Shown in pieces: positions 1 to 7,891 of a stretch of DNA of 64,000 nucleotides. Within the stretch, counting starts at the first letter, position 1; every line of letters starts with the position of its first letter. The notes beneath the pieces were generated by a model. The model worked only from the letters and a program-made list of their open reading frames with translations, was not told the origin of the DNA and ran no database searches. A program made the translations under genes and the position numbers. Origin of the DNA: JACRLV01 sp045863555 (GTDB taxonomy: Bacteria; Planctomycetota; Phycisphaerae; UBA1845; Fen-1342); NCBI GenBank assembly GCA_045863555.1, contig BTUU01000012.1:109552-173551 (forward strand), written 5' to 3'.

Positions 1-1085
1 TGCACTTTCTTGCGAGCCTGATGGTATTTCTGGGCGGCATGTTCAGCGCCGTCTGGATCGTGGTCGCGAATTCCTGGCAGCAGACGCCCGCGGGCTACCA
101 CATCGTCGAGAACATCGTGAACGGGCGGACTCAGCTGCGGGCCGAGATCACCGATTTCTGGGCGATGGTCTTCAATCCATCGAGCGTTGACCGGCTCACG
201 CACACGCTCATCGGGGCGATGATCCTCGGCGGGTTCTTCGTCATGTCCGTGAGTGCGTTTTACCTGCTCAAGCACCGCCACGAACTCTTCGCCCGGCGCT
301 GCTTCACGATCGGGCTCGTCGTCGCGGCGATCTTCAGCGTGCTCGCGCTCGTGACCGGCCATGACCAGGCGCGGCAGGTCGCGCGGACGCAGCCGGCGAA
401 GCTCGCGGCGTTCGAGGGGCATTTCCGCTCCGGCCCCGGCGATCTCTACCTCTTCGGGTGGCCCAGCGCGGCCGACGAGCGGGTGTACGCCGGCGTCGCG
501 ATCCCGGGCATGCTGAGCTTTCTCGTGCACGACGATTTCACGACGCCGGTCGCGGGGCTCGACGCATTTGCGCCGGAGGATCGGCCGCCCGTGTGGCTGC
601 CGTTCCAGATGTACCACCTGATGGTCGGCCTCGGAATGTTCTTCATCGTGCTGACGCTGGGCACGCTGCCGCTGCTGCGCGGCGGGCGGGTGTTTCGGAT
701 GCGCTGGCTGCTGTGGATCTTCGTCTTCGCGGTCGTCGGGGCGATGGCCGCGAACCAGGCGGGCTGGATCGCCGCGGAGACGGGCCGGCAACCGTGGATC
801 GTTTATCCGAGCGTTCAGAACGGCGTCGCGATGCCGGGATTGCGGACAAGCGACGGGTTGAGCGAGTCCGTAACGGCCGAGCAGGTGCTCTGGTCGATCA
901 TCCTGTTCGGCCTGATCTACGCGCTGCTGTTCGCGGTCTGGATCTACGTGCTCGACAGCAAGATCCGCCACGGTCCCGAGGAGCATGACGCTGCGCCGCC
1001 GGAAGGGGAGCGCGGGTTCCTGAGAACGGCGTCGGCGATGACGGGCGGCGAGCGGTCGCTGACGGAAACGGCGGAGGACGCGTGA
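1..1085 (+). CDS. cydA: Cytochrome bd ubiquinol oxidase subunit I (5'-partial)
   Basis: This is the C-terminal three-quarters of CydA, the haem-bearing subunit of cytochrome bd quinol oxidase in the inner membrane. The reading frame is open from base 3, so the gene starts before the window and the first ATG at 21 is internal. Visible family marks are the membrane segment around AVWIVVANSWQQTP and the late GRQPW motif (near 785-800), followed by a last transmembrane helix and a charged tail. The Q-loop region is short. The stop overlaps the start of cydB (TGATG), so the two subunits are translationally coupled. The enzyme reduces O2 with quinol and is typical of low-oxygen respiration. Confidence 0.95.
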   Translation, partial: HFLASLMVFLGGMFSAVWIVVANSWQQTPAGYHIVENIVNGRTQLRAEITDFWAMVFNPSSVDRLTHTLIGAMILGGFFVMSVSAFYLLKHRHELFARRCFTIGLVVAAIFSVLALVTGHDQARQVARTQPAKLAAFEGHFRSGPGDLYLFGWPSAADERVYAGVAIPGMLSFLVHDDFTTPVAGLDAFAPEDRPPVWLPFQMYHLMVGLGMFFIVLTLGTLPLLRGGRVFRMRWLLWIFVFAVVGAMAANQAGWIAAETGRQPWIVYPSVQNGVAMPGLRTSDGLSESVTAEQVLWSIILFGLIYALLFAVWIYVLDSKIRHGPEEHDAAPPEGERGFLRTASAMTGGERSLTETAEDA

Positions 1086-2113
1086 TGTTCGACTACGATG
1101 CGCTCGCGTTCATCTGGTTCGTGCTGCTGGGCGTGCTGCTCGTCGGGTACACGATCCTGGACGGCTTCGACCTGGGCGTGGGCATTCTGCACCCGATCGC
1201 GCGGACGGACGTCGATCGGCGGCTGATGCTGAACTCGATCGGTCCGCTCTGGGACGGGAACGAGGTCTGGCTGGTCACGTTCGGCGGGGCGCTCTTCGCG
1301 GCCTTTCCGAATGCGTACGCGACGGTCTTCAGCGGGTTCTACGTGGCGTTCATGCTGCTGCTCTTCGCGCTGATCTTCCGCGCGGTGTCGATCGAATTCC
1401 GTTCGAAGACGGAGCACCCGGTCTGGCGGCGCGTGTGGGATTACGGCTTCTTCGGAGCGAGCCTGCTGGCGGCGCTGCTCATCGGCGTGGCGGGGGGCAA
1501 CGTGATGCTCGGAGTGCCGCTAGATGAGCACATGGTCATCCGCCAGACGCTCCTACAGCAGTTATCGCTCTATCCGCTGATGGTCGGCGTGCTGACGGTC
1601 GCGCTCTTCACGATGCACGGCGCGATTTTCCTCTACCTCAAGACCGAAGGCGGGCTTCAGCAGCAGGCGGAACGCTGGATCTGGCGGGCGTTCGGGTTCT
1701 TCCTGATCGCGTACCTTCTGACCACGATGTACACGCTGGTCGAGATTCCGCGCGCGGTGGCGAATTTTCGCGAGCATCCGTGGCTCTGGATCGTGCCGCT
1801 GCTGAACGTCTTCGCGGTCGCGAACATCCCGCGGGCGATGTTCAAGCGGCAGCCAGCGTACGCCTTCGCGAGTTCGTGCGCGACGATCGCGGCGCTGGCG
1901 ACGCTCTTTGCGACGGCGATCTACCCGAATCTGCTGCCCTCGTCGCTGGACCCGCAGTGGAGCCTGACGATCTACAACGCCCGCTCGAGCGAGAAGACGC
2001 TGGGGATCATGCTGCTGATCGCGCTGGTCGGAATGCCGTTCGTGATGTCGTATACGGCGGTGATCTACTGGGTGTTCCGGGGCAAGGTCCGGCTGGATCG
2101 GGCGAGCTACTGA
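1085..2113 (+). CDS. cydB: Cytochrome bd ubiquinol oxidase subunit II
   Basis: CydB, 342 residues, is the second integral membrane subunit of cytochrome bd oxidase. The N-terminus shows the family signature (YTILDGFDLGVG, then the WDGNEVWLVTFGGALFAAFP block), and about eight hydrophobic helices follow. The ATG at 1085 overlaps the cydA stop and has a GGAGGA box 6 nt upstream. A GTG at 1082 is an alternative. No small CydX-like ORF follows. The length is normal for the family and no damage is seen. Confidence 0.95.
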   Translation: MFDYDALAFIWFVLLGVLLVGYTILDGFDLGVGILHPIARTDVDRRLMLNSIGPLWDGNEVWLVTFGGALFAAFPNAYATVFSGFYVAFMLLLFALIFRAVSIEFRSKTEHPVWRRVWDYGFFGASLLAALLIGVAGGNVMLGVPLDEHMVIRQTLLQQLSLYPLMVGVLTVALFTMHGAIFLYLKTEGGLQQQAERWIWRAFGFFLIAYLLTTMYTLVEIPRAVANFREHPWLWIVPLLNVFAVANIPRAMFKRQPAYAFASSCATIAALATLFATAIYPNLLPSSLDPQWSLTIYNARSSEKTLGIMLLIALVGMPFVMSYTAVIYWVFRGKVRLDRASY

Positions 2114-2141
2114 TCCGATCGTCAATCAATCGAAATATCTA

Positions 2142-2171
2142 TTGACGCGGACGTCCGCAGCGTCGTAGAGT
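2142..2171 (+). promoter_or_regulatory. Candidate sigma-70-type promoter for the secreted protein at 2217
   Basis: TTGACG at 2142-2147 and TAGAGT at 2166-2171 are separated by 18 nt, between the cydB stop and the next gene. This is a consensus match only. Confidence 0.35.
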
Positions 2172-2216
2172 GGGTCGCTTCGGGCTCACCTCGACCGTTC
2201 AACGGAGATGCCGACC

Positions 2217-4343
2217 ATGTCGAACGCCGCCGTCCGCTCGCGCGCGCTTGCCCTGTGCAGCGCGCTGTTTCTGGCCGCTTCCGCCGCGCTGGGCCAGAGC
2301 GACTCCTGTTCCGCCGCGCCGGAGATCGCAGCCGGCAGTTATTCGGGCTCGACCGCGGGCGCGACCAACGATGGCAGCGCCAACTGCGGCCAGGCCGCGA
2401 CGGCGCCCGACGTCTGGGTGCGCTACCTCGCGACCGAAGCGTGCCTCGCCACCGTTGACACCTGCGGCAGCACCTACGACACCGTCCTGTCGCTGCATAG
2501 CGGCTGTCCCGGCACATCCGAAAACCAGATCATCTGCAATGACGATTCGTGCGCCCTGGGATCGCGGGTCGTCGCCTCACTCGCCGCGGGGCAGGAGATC
2601 CTGATCCGCGTTTCGGGCTTCAACGGCGCGACCGGCGCATTCACGCTGAACCTGGCCTGCACGCCGGCGTTCGGCGCCGACGCGTGCGCCGATGCGGAGA
2701 TCATCGGGGACGGCGAGTACTTCGGGACGACCGCGCTCGCCACGAATGACGGAACTTGCTCCTGCGGCGAGGCGGCCGCCAGTCCCGACGTCTGGTTTGC
2801 GTACCAGGCGGACCGGGACATGCGCCTGACAGTGGCGACCTGCAACAGCGGCTACGACACGGTGCTCTCGGCCCACTCGGGCTGTCCGGATGGAACGGCG
2901 AACGAACTGGCGTGCAACGATGACACCTGCGCCCTCGGGTCGCGCGTCGTGGTGAACCTCGCGGCGGGAGAGATCTGCCTGCTGCGCGTAGCCGGCTACA
3001 ACGGTGCGACCGGTGCGTTCTCGCTCCAGGTGTCGTCGGCCGATCCCGGGCCGGAGGGTGCGGATGCGTACATCGGCGAACTGACGACGATGGGCCAGTA
3101 CGGCCGCGTCGGCTCGGTCATCGGCTGCGCGATCGACACGCCGCTCTGCAACGCTGGCACGACGCCGCTCGACTGGTACAACAACCCCGACCCGCGGCAC
3201 CCATTCATGGCGTTCAATTTCTACCGCCGGACCGGTAACCGGCTGGAGCAGATCGGCATGTCCTGGGTCAAGCACGGCTTCGCGGCCGCCCAGGCGAATG
3301 CGTGCGGGTTCGGCTGCACGCCCAATGGCGACAGCACGCGCCTGGGCGTCGGCTGCTCAGATACGTACAGCGCGGGGCTGAACGCCGATCAGCGCTACCT
3401 CGGCCCGCGCGGCGAGATCAACCCGTGGACGGGGGCGTTCACGTACGAGGGTTCGCACCTGTCGCAGGGCAATCACGCGCACAACGCGATCGACCACCGC
3501 CTCCAGATCAACGACGCCGACCTCAATAGCGGGCCTGGCACCGGCTCGGAGTATCTGTGCGAGGTTTACATCGTGTGCCACGACGACATCAACCCGATGA
3601 ACAGCATCGCCTGGGAGCCCACCGCGGTTTCCGGCGGCCCCGGCGGCACGTGGCAGTTCAACATCGGCCCGGCGGCCACGCAGGTCGGCCCGGCCATCGA
3701 GAGCCTGAGCACGGCGACGCGAATCACGATTCCGCCGACGCCCGTCGACGACGGCCGGTGCATCCTCGCGGCCGACGTCACCGACCTCGGCGGCGGACGG
3801 TGGCACTACGAATACGCGCTCTTCAACCTCGACATGGATCGCGGCGTGCAGGCGATTTCGTTCCCGCTGCCCGAATCCGCTGCGTACACGAATATCGGCT
3901 TCCACGCGCCGACGTCGCACGGCGAAGGTCTGAGCAACGCGGTCTGGACGACGACGCGCACGGCCGATCGGCTGATATTTGCGACGCAGACGTACGCGGC
4001 GAATCCGCAGGCGAACGCGGTCCGCTGGGGGACGCTCTACAATTTCTCGTTCGACGCGGACGTCGCTCCGGGCACGGGCGCGGTCGAGCTGGCGCTCTTC
4101 AAACCGGGGACGCCGACGTCGCTGGTCGGCAGCGGTATCCCGGTCCCCGGCGGCGCGCCGCCGTGCGTCGGCGACGTCGACGGCGATCGCGACGTGGATT
4201 TGTCCGACCTCGCGGTGCTGCTCAGTCACTTCGGCACGCCAAGCGGGGCGGGTGAGAACGAGGGCGATCTCGACGCCGACGGGGACGTCGACCTGACGGA
4301 TCTGAGCGTGCTGCTGAATCGGTTTGGGCTGGCGTGTCCGTAA
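2217..4343 (+). CDS. Secreted protein with two Cys-rich repeats and a dockerin-like C-terminus
   Basis: 708 residues; function unknown. An N-terminal signal peptide ends near SAALGQS. Two copies of a ~115-residue module follow (about residues 25-145 and 146-265), each with DVWxxY, CxSxYDTVLSxHSGC, CNDDxC and SRVVxxLAAG blocks, resembling beta-sandwich domains of Planctomycetota surface proteins. A less repetitive central region leads to a C-terminal dockerin-type pair of Ca-binding loops (DVDGDRDVDLSDLAVLL and DLDADGDVDLTDLSVLL). The ATG at 2217 was chosen over the in-frame ATG at 2208 because GGAG lies 9 nt upstream of it. It is probably exported. Dockerin-like tails in this phylum usually lack cellulosome partners, so the binding partner is unknown. 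Confidence 0.85.
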   Translation: MSNAAVRSRALALCSALFLAASAALGQSDSCSAAPEIAAGSYSGSTAGATNDGSANCGQAATAPDVWVRYLATEACLATVDTCGSTYDTVLSLHSGCPGTSENQIICNDDSCALGSRVVASLAAGQEILIRVSGFNGATGAFTLNLACTPAFGADACADAEIIGDGEYFGTTALATNDGTCSCGEAAASPDVWFAYQADRDMRLTVATCNSGYDTVLSAHSGCPDGTANELACNDDTCALGSRVVVNLAAGEICLLRVAGYNGATGAFSLQVSSADPGPEGADAYIGELTTMGQYGRVGSVIGCAIDTPLCNAGTTPLDWYNNPDPRHPFMAFNFYRRTGNRLEQIGMSWVKHGFAAAQANACGFGCTPNGDSTRLGVGCSDTYSAGLNADQRYLGPRGEINPWTGAFTYEGSHLSQGNHAHNAIDHRLQINDADLNSGPGTGSEYLCEVYIVCHDDINPMNSIAWEPTAVSGGPGGTWQFNIGPAATQVGPAIESLSTATRITIPPTPVDDGRCILAADVTDLGGGRWHYEYALFNLDMDRGVQAISFPLPESAAYTNIGFHAPTSHGEGLSNAVWTTTRTADRLIFATQTYAANPQANAVRWGTLYNFSFDADVAPGTGAVELALFKPGTPTSLVGSGIPVPGGAPPCVGDVDGDRDVDLSDLAVLLSHFGTPSGAGENEGDLDADGDVDLTDLSVLLNRFGLACP

Positions 4344-4378
4344 GGATCGTTTCGCCTTACGTCGCTCCAGTTTCTTTA

Positions 4379-4419
4379 GGAAAGCCGCGCGGTCGGGCAG
4401 GATGGCCGAGCGGCTTTCT
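4379..4419 (+). terminator. Hairpin after the dockerin-like gene
   Basis: AAAGCCGC at 4381-4388 pairs with GCGGCTTT at 4410-4417, with partial inner pairing, 36 nt after the stop. TCTGATTT follows. It is probably a terminator, though the T-tract is weak. Confidence 0.5.
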
Positions 4420-4529
4420 GATTTGCGTGCGCGGCGACGATGTGACGCGTGGTTTCCCGCGCTGCCGGCGCGCGTGAATCTTCCGCGGCCAAATCTGGTC
4501 TTTTGCCCTTGCATTCCGCGGCCAAAACA

Positions 4530-4546
4530 CCTAACATATACCGAAC
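4530..4546 (-). promoter_or_regulatory. Candidate LexA/SOS-type operator upstream of imuA
   Basis: On the minus strand this reads GTTCGGTATATGTTAGG, a GTTC-N7-GTTA direct repeat like the alphaproteobacterial LexA box (GTTC-N7-GTTC). It overlaps a plausible promoter: TTGCAT at 4509-4514, 17 nt, TAACAT at 4532-4537. The same motif, 13 of 17 bases identical, lies upstream of dnaE2. Regulation by LexA is inferred; no lexA gene is in the window. Confidence 0.5.
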
Positions 4547-4637
4547 ATAAGGGCGATCCCCTCCGGCTCACATGGCGGGCCTTTCCGGGCTGCGGGGGTG
4601 AATGATATTTCGGTGTTTCGGCACACGGGAGCGGAGC

Positions 4638-5699
4638 ATGGACGCTGCTGAGCAGGGGCGCATTGCGCGGACGCTCGAAGAGGCACACGAATTCGGGTGC
4701 CTCGCCGACGGCTGTTCGCGTCGGCGTTCACTGTCGCTGGTGCGAGAATCCTTTCTCGCACCCCGGCATTGGGAATCCCTTCCCGCATCCTGGAATCCGG
4801 AAGAGATTCCGGGCAAAGAGGCGCGAGATGGGAATCTCGCACCAGCGACAGAGCATGCTTACGCGGAGTACCGCGAAAGCATGCCACCCGGTGTATCGAC
4901 CGCCGGCCGCATCGCCCGGGCCAAGCGGCTCATGGCGTCGGCCGAGGCGCTTGCCAAGCGCGGCGAGACGCGCCTGCCGACCGGGTGGGCGGCGATCGAC
5001 GAGGCGCTCGGCGGCGGGCTGCCCGCGGGTGTGCACGAGTGGCTGGGCGTCGGCGGCGGCGCGGAGCGCGGCGAGCCGTGGACGCCGCCGCTGCGGTTCG
5101 TGGCCCATCTCGCGGCGCAGGGCCTCGCGCGCGGCCGCGGCGTGGCGCTGGCGGCGTGGATCGGCCCCGCGGCCTTCGCCTACCCCGTCGCGCTGGCCGA
5201 GGAGAGCCGCCGGCTCGTCGAACAATCCATTTTCATCTGGCCTCCGACTGACGCCGCGCGCCTGTGGGCGATCGATCTGACGATCCGCTCACCGGCGTCG
5301 GCGGTGGTCGTCGCGGACGGCAGCCGGCTCGACCGCGTCGCCACGCAGCGGCTGCAACTGCTCGCGGCCGCGCGGGACAAGCCGGTGCTGCTGGTGCGGC
5401 CGGCGGCGGAGCGGCGGGTTCTGTCGGCGGCGGCGAGCCGCTGGCTGGTGAGTTGGGCGGGCGAGGCGGCAGCGGAGTCGCTGGCGCCGCGCTGGAAGGT
5501 GCAACTCCTGCGTTGCAAGGGCGTTCAACCAGGCCACTCGCACGAGTGGCTATTCGAGCAAAGCGATGACGCGCGCGGTTTCCATCTATCTGCCGCGGTG
5601 GCCGATCTTCCTGGCACGTCGAAAGCTGGGGACGGACCGCGGGTACGTGCTGCTGACGGCTTCGAACCACGGCGTGCAGTGGGTGGCCTGCGCGTGTGA
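4638..5699 (+). CDS. imuA: ImuA-like mutasome protein (with in-frame repeat insertion)
   Basis: 353 residues. ImuA is a RecA-like accessory protein of the ImuA-ImuB-DnaE2 mutasome, which carries out damage-induced translesion synthesis. From about residue 85 the protein is ImuA-like (RLPTGWAAIDEALGGGLPAGVHEWLG, then a RecA-like core and WKVQLLRCKG near the end). Residues ~32-84 are not ImuA; they are translated from palindromic repeats B1 and A1, which enlarge the N-terminus while keeping frame. Start: the ATG at 4638 has GGGAG upstream; an ATG at 4602 is possible. The 3' end overlaps imuB by 134 nt, although the ImuA-like sequence continues into the overlap. A candidate SOS box lies about 90 nt upstream. 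Confidence 0.85.
   Translation: MDAAEQGRIARTLEEAHEFGCLADGCSRRRSLSLVRESFLAPRHWESLPASWNPEEIPGKEARDGNLAPATEHAYAEYRESMPPGVSTAGRIARAKRLMASAEALAKRGETRLPTGWAAIDEALGGGLPAGVHEWLGVGGGAERGEPWTPPLRFVAHLAAQGLARGRGVALAAWIGPAAFAYPVALAEESRRLVEQSIFIWPPTDAARLWAIDLTIRSPASAVVVADGSRLDRVATQRLQLLAAARDKPVLLVRPAAERRVLSAAASRWLVSWAGEAAAESLAPRWKVQLLRCKGVQPGHSHEWLFEQSDDARGFHLSAAVADLPGTSKAGDGPRVRAADGFEPRRAVGGLRV
4731..4851. repeat. Palindromic repeat family B, copy 1 (inside imuA)
   Basis: A compound of at least four hairpins bounded by a perfect 17-nt terminal inverted repeat (CTGTCGCTGGTGCGAGA at the left and its complement at 4835-4851). Inner palindromes include GGGAATCCCTTCCC and CCGGAAGAGATTCCGG. It is in reverse orientation relative to copies 2 and 3. 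Translated in frame as imuA residues ~32-72. Confidence 0.85.
4851..4889. repeat. Palindromic repeat family A, copy 1 (inside imuA)
   Basis: A 39-nt hairpin: GCATGCTTACGCGG pairs with CCGCGAAAGCATGC around a 4-nt AGTA loop, with one mismatch. Read in frame it encodes EHAYAEYRESMPP. It abuts repeat B1. Nearly identical copies are in imuB, in dnaE2 and in an intergenic region near 35.6 kb. Confidence 0.9.
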
Positions 5700-7812
5700 A
5701 CGGTCCAGCGCGGCCGGCGTCCGGGCGGGGATGACGCTGGCGCACGCGCGGTCGCTGCTGCATGGGGCAGTGCATAGAGCACAGAGCACAGGGCACAGGG
5801 CACAGAGTCCAGAGCACAGTGCACAGGAGACAGGGCACAGGGCATCATCGCTGGTGCACGAGCTTCCTTACTCGCCCGCCGACGACGCGGCGGAACTCGA
5901 ATCACTGGCCGAGTGGGCGATGTCCTTCTCGCCGCTCGTTGCTGCCGATCCACCGGGCGGGCTGCTGCTCGACATCGCCGGCGTCGAGCATCTTTTCGGC
6001 GGCGAGGCGGCGCTACTGGCGAAGCTGGACGCGGGGCTGCGCGAATTCGGCCTGTCGCCGCGGATCGCGGTTGCGCCGACGCTGGGCGCGGCGTGGGCGA
6101 TGGCGAGATTCAGTGCACAGCGAATAGTGCACAGTTCACAGTGCACAGTGCACAGGAGGAAAGAGACGCTCTCCGCCCCGCACTGTGCACTGTGCACTGA
6201 GCACTGTGCACTCGACCCCCTGCACGACGTGCTGCGGCCGCTGCCGATTGCCGGGCTGCGGCTCGAAACGAGCTATGTCGCGTCGCTGCGCGAAGTCGGC
6301 ATCGAGCGGATCGGGCAGCTGCTCGATATTTCGCGGCGTGACCTGGGGCTGCGTTTCGGCCCGGTGCTGCTGCGCCGACTCGATCAGGCGCTGGGCGATG
6401 TCGAAGAGACGCTGGAGTCGGTGCGCCTCCGCGAAACGCCGATGGTGCAGCGCATCTTCGACGGGCCGGTGGTGGATGCGGAGACGATCCGGCGGACGTC
6501 GCGCGAGCTGCTCGATTCGCTGCTGTCGCGGCTGGCGAGCCAGGGCCTGGGCGTGCTTCAGGTTTCGCTGGAATTCCTGCGGATCGACGCGGCGGCGCGG
6601 TCGATCGAACTGCAACTGACGCATCCGAGCGCGAGCGTCGCCCATCTCTGGTCGCTGCTTTCGCCGCGGCTGGAGCGCGTCTCGCTGGGCTTCGGCGTCG
6701 AGGCCCTCTCCCTGGTCGCGCTGCGCACGGGCCGCACGAATGCGGTGCAGTCGTTCATCTGGCAGGATGTTTCGCCGGAGAGTGCTGCGACGACGCGCGA
6801 CGAGGGAGAGTTGCTCGACCGGCTCGTCGGGCGGTTCGGGGCGGGGGCGGTGACGCGCTGCGCGCTGGTCGAGCGCTACATCCCCGAGGCGGCGTTCGCG
6901 TTTCAGTCCGTGCGAGAAGAGAGTGAGGTGAGCGCGGCGGGCAAGGTGCGCGAGACGGGCAAGGTGGGCGAGGCGGACAAGGTGGGCGTGGCCGTGTCTC
7001 CTGTACCGCCGAAGCCGCACTCGAATTCGAAGCGGCATAAATCGGAAGTGTGGAACCGGCCAATGGCCGGTCAGGGTGGGGCGGGCATCCTGCCCGCGCC
7101 GCTGGTGCGAGATTCCCATCTCGCACCGCTCTGTCCGGAATTCTTTCCGGTCCCCGGATCGCGGGAAGGGATTCCCGGCAGCGGGGTGCGAGAAAGGATT
7201 CTCGCACCAGCGAAAGAGGGAATTCTCGCACCAGCGAAGGCAGCTGCGAAGCAGGGTCGGCCGCTGCGCAAGAGTCGCGCCATCGGCAATCGCGAATTCT
7301 GGAACGCCCCGCGGGCCCCGCTTCGGCCGATGGTGCTTTTCGGGGCGCCGGAGCCGCTGCGGGTGATCGCGCTGCACCCCGACGGCTCGCCGGTGCGCAT
7401 CTGGTGGCGCGGGGTGGAACTGGAGATCCGCCGCGGCATCGGCCCGGAGCGGATTTCGCCGCCGTGGTGGTCGGCGGCGGAGCAGCGGGCGTCGCGCCTG
7501 CTCGATCGGCATCTGGGCGGCGGTGCATCCGGTGAGCATGCTTACGCGGAGTACCGCGAAAGCATGCCACCCATTCGAAACCGCGGGGACGGTGGGCTGA
7601 ACCCACCCCACAGCGCTTCCGGCGACAGTGTCTTCCGCACCGCTGCCGCCGCACGCGAATTGGACGCTACATCCGCGGAAAGTGTGGCACCGGCCAATGG
7701 CCGGTGCGACCCGCGCGACTATTTCCTGCTGCTCGACAGCTACGGCCGCTGCCTGTGGGTCTATCGCGCGATCGAGGCCGGCCAGTGGTATCTGCACGGC
7801 GTGTTTTCGTAG
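5566..7812 (+). CDS. imuB: ImuB-like Y-family polymerase homologue (mutasome), expanded by repeats
   Basis: 748 residues, against about 500 for typical ImuB. ImuB is a catalytically inactive Y-family polymerase relative that links DnaE2 to the beta clamp. Recognisable parts are the start MTRAVSIYLPRWPI, GVRAGMTLAHARSLL, the palm-like SFSPLVAADPPGGLLLDIAGVEHLFGG region, the little-finger region (~220-470) and the C-terminal block ending DYFLLLDSYGRCLWVYR...WYLHGVF. Repeat-derived segments lie at residues ~68-93 (E1), 182-216 (E2), 459-476 (18-nt tandem), 477-503 (C1), 512-559 (B2), 657-669 (A2) and 688-714 (C2). The frame stays intact through all of them. It is co-transcribed with imuA. Confidence 0.88.
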   Translation: MTRAVSIYLPRWPIFLARRKLGTDRGYVLLTASNHGVQWVACACERSSAAGVRAGMTLAHARSLLHGAVHRAQSTGHRAQSPEHSAQETGHRASSLVHELPYSPADDAAELESLAEWAMSFSPLVAADPPGGLLLDIAGVEHLFGGEAALLAKLDAGLREFGLSPRIAVAPTLGAAWAMARFSAQRIVHSSQCTVHRRKETLSAPHCALCTEHCALDPLHDVLRPLPIAGLRLETSYVASLREVGIERIGQLLDISRRDLGLRFGPVLLRRLDQALGDVEETLESVRLRETPMVQRIFDGPVVDAETIRRTSRELLDSLLSRLASQGLGVLQVSLEFLRIDAAARSIELQLTHPSASVAHLWSLLSPRLERVSLGFGVEALSLVALRTGRTNAVQSFIWQDVSPESAATTRDEGELLDRLVGRFGAGAVTRCALVERYIPEAAFAFQSVREESEVSAAGKVRETGKVGEADKVGVAVSPVPPKPHSNSKRHKSEVWNRPMAGQGGAGILPAPLVRDSHLAPLCPEFFPVPGSREGIPGSGVRERILAPAKEGILAPAKAAAKQGRPLRKSRAIGNREFWNAPRAPLRPMVLFGAPEPLRVIALHPDGSPVRIWWRGVELEIRRGIGPERISPPWWSAAEQRASRLLDRHLGGGASGEHAYAEYRESMPPIRNRGDGGLNPPHSASGDSVFRTAAAARELDATSAESVAPANGRCDPRDYFLLLDSYGRCLWVYRAIEAGQWYLHGVFS
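5768..5843. repeat. GTGCACAG-type short tandem tract E1 (inside imuB)
   Basis: A run of imperfect 7-8-nt units of the type GCACAGG/GCACAGA, read as HRAQSTGHRAQSPEHSAQ-like residues in ImuB. It sits between two conserved ImuB blocks, so it is an in-frame insertion. Confidence 0.85.
6111..6213. repeat. Inverted GTGCACAG-type tract E2 (inside imuB)
   Basis: The left part carries repeated GTGCACAG units (6111-6165) and the right part their complement CTGTGCAC (6179-6211), so the tract can fold into a long imperfect hairpin. It is translated in frame (about residues 182-216). Confidence 0.85.
6940..6993. repeat. 18-nt tandem repeat x3 (inside imuB)
   Basis: Three consecutive 18-nt units beginning GGCAAGGTG, GGCAAGGTG and GACAAGGTG encode GKVRET/GKVGEA/DKVGVA. 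The tract ends exactly where repeat C1 begins. Confidence 0.8.
6994..7072. repeat. Repeat family C, copy 1 (inside imuB)
   Basis: A 79-nt element beginning GTGTCTCC, then TACCGCCG, a variable middle containing CGAATTCGA, then GGAAGTGTGGAAC and the perfect palindrome CCGGCCAATGGCCGG. Six copies are in the window, all inside coding sequence. Confidence 0.85.
7081..7097. repeat. GC-rich hairpin between repeats C1 and B2 (imuB)
   Basis: GCGGGCA-TCC-TGCCCGC is a perfect 7-bp stem, similar to the palindrome of the 36-nt tandem units in hemW (43.7 kb). Confidence 0.6.
7101..7240. repeat. Palindromic repeat family B, copy 2 (inside imuB)
   Basis: Starts GCTGGTGCGAGATTCCC and ends with two GAATTCTCGCACCAGCG-like hairpin arms. 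It contains CCGGAATTCTTTCCGG and GGGAAGGGATTCCC palindromes. It has the same orientation as the dnaE2 copy and is read in frame. Confidence 0.85.
7534..7572. repeat. Palindromic repeat family A, copy 2 (inside imuB)
   Basis: A 39-nt copy identical to the imuA one, encoding EHAYAEYRESMPP in frame. Confidence 0.9.
7628..7707. repeat. Repeat family C, copy 2 (inside imuB)
   Basis: An 80-nt copy: GTGTCTTCCGCACCG...GCGAATTGG...GGAAAGTGTGGCAC and CCGGCCAATGGCCGG. It is followed directly by the conserved ImuB C-terminal block (DYFLLLD). Confidence 0.85.
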
Positions 7813-7891
7813 CAGAGGCATGCGCGCCAGCCGCGAGCGTGCACTTCAGCCTTTTCAATCGAACTCGCGCCCAAAACCCCGGGGGCGCACG

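Noticed and set aside
4731..7240. CRISPR array
   Set aside because: Repeats are hairpin-rich and non-periodic, lack uniform unique spacers and lie inside coding frames. No cas genes are present.
6136..7821. A 561-residue antisense open frame through imuB
   Set aside because: It also reads the palindromic repeats, but the rest has no recognisable domain. The plus frame carries ImuB motifs from end to end.
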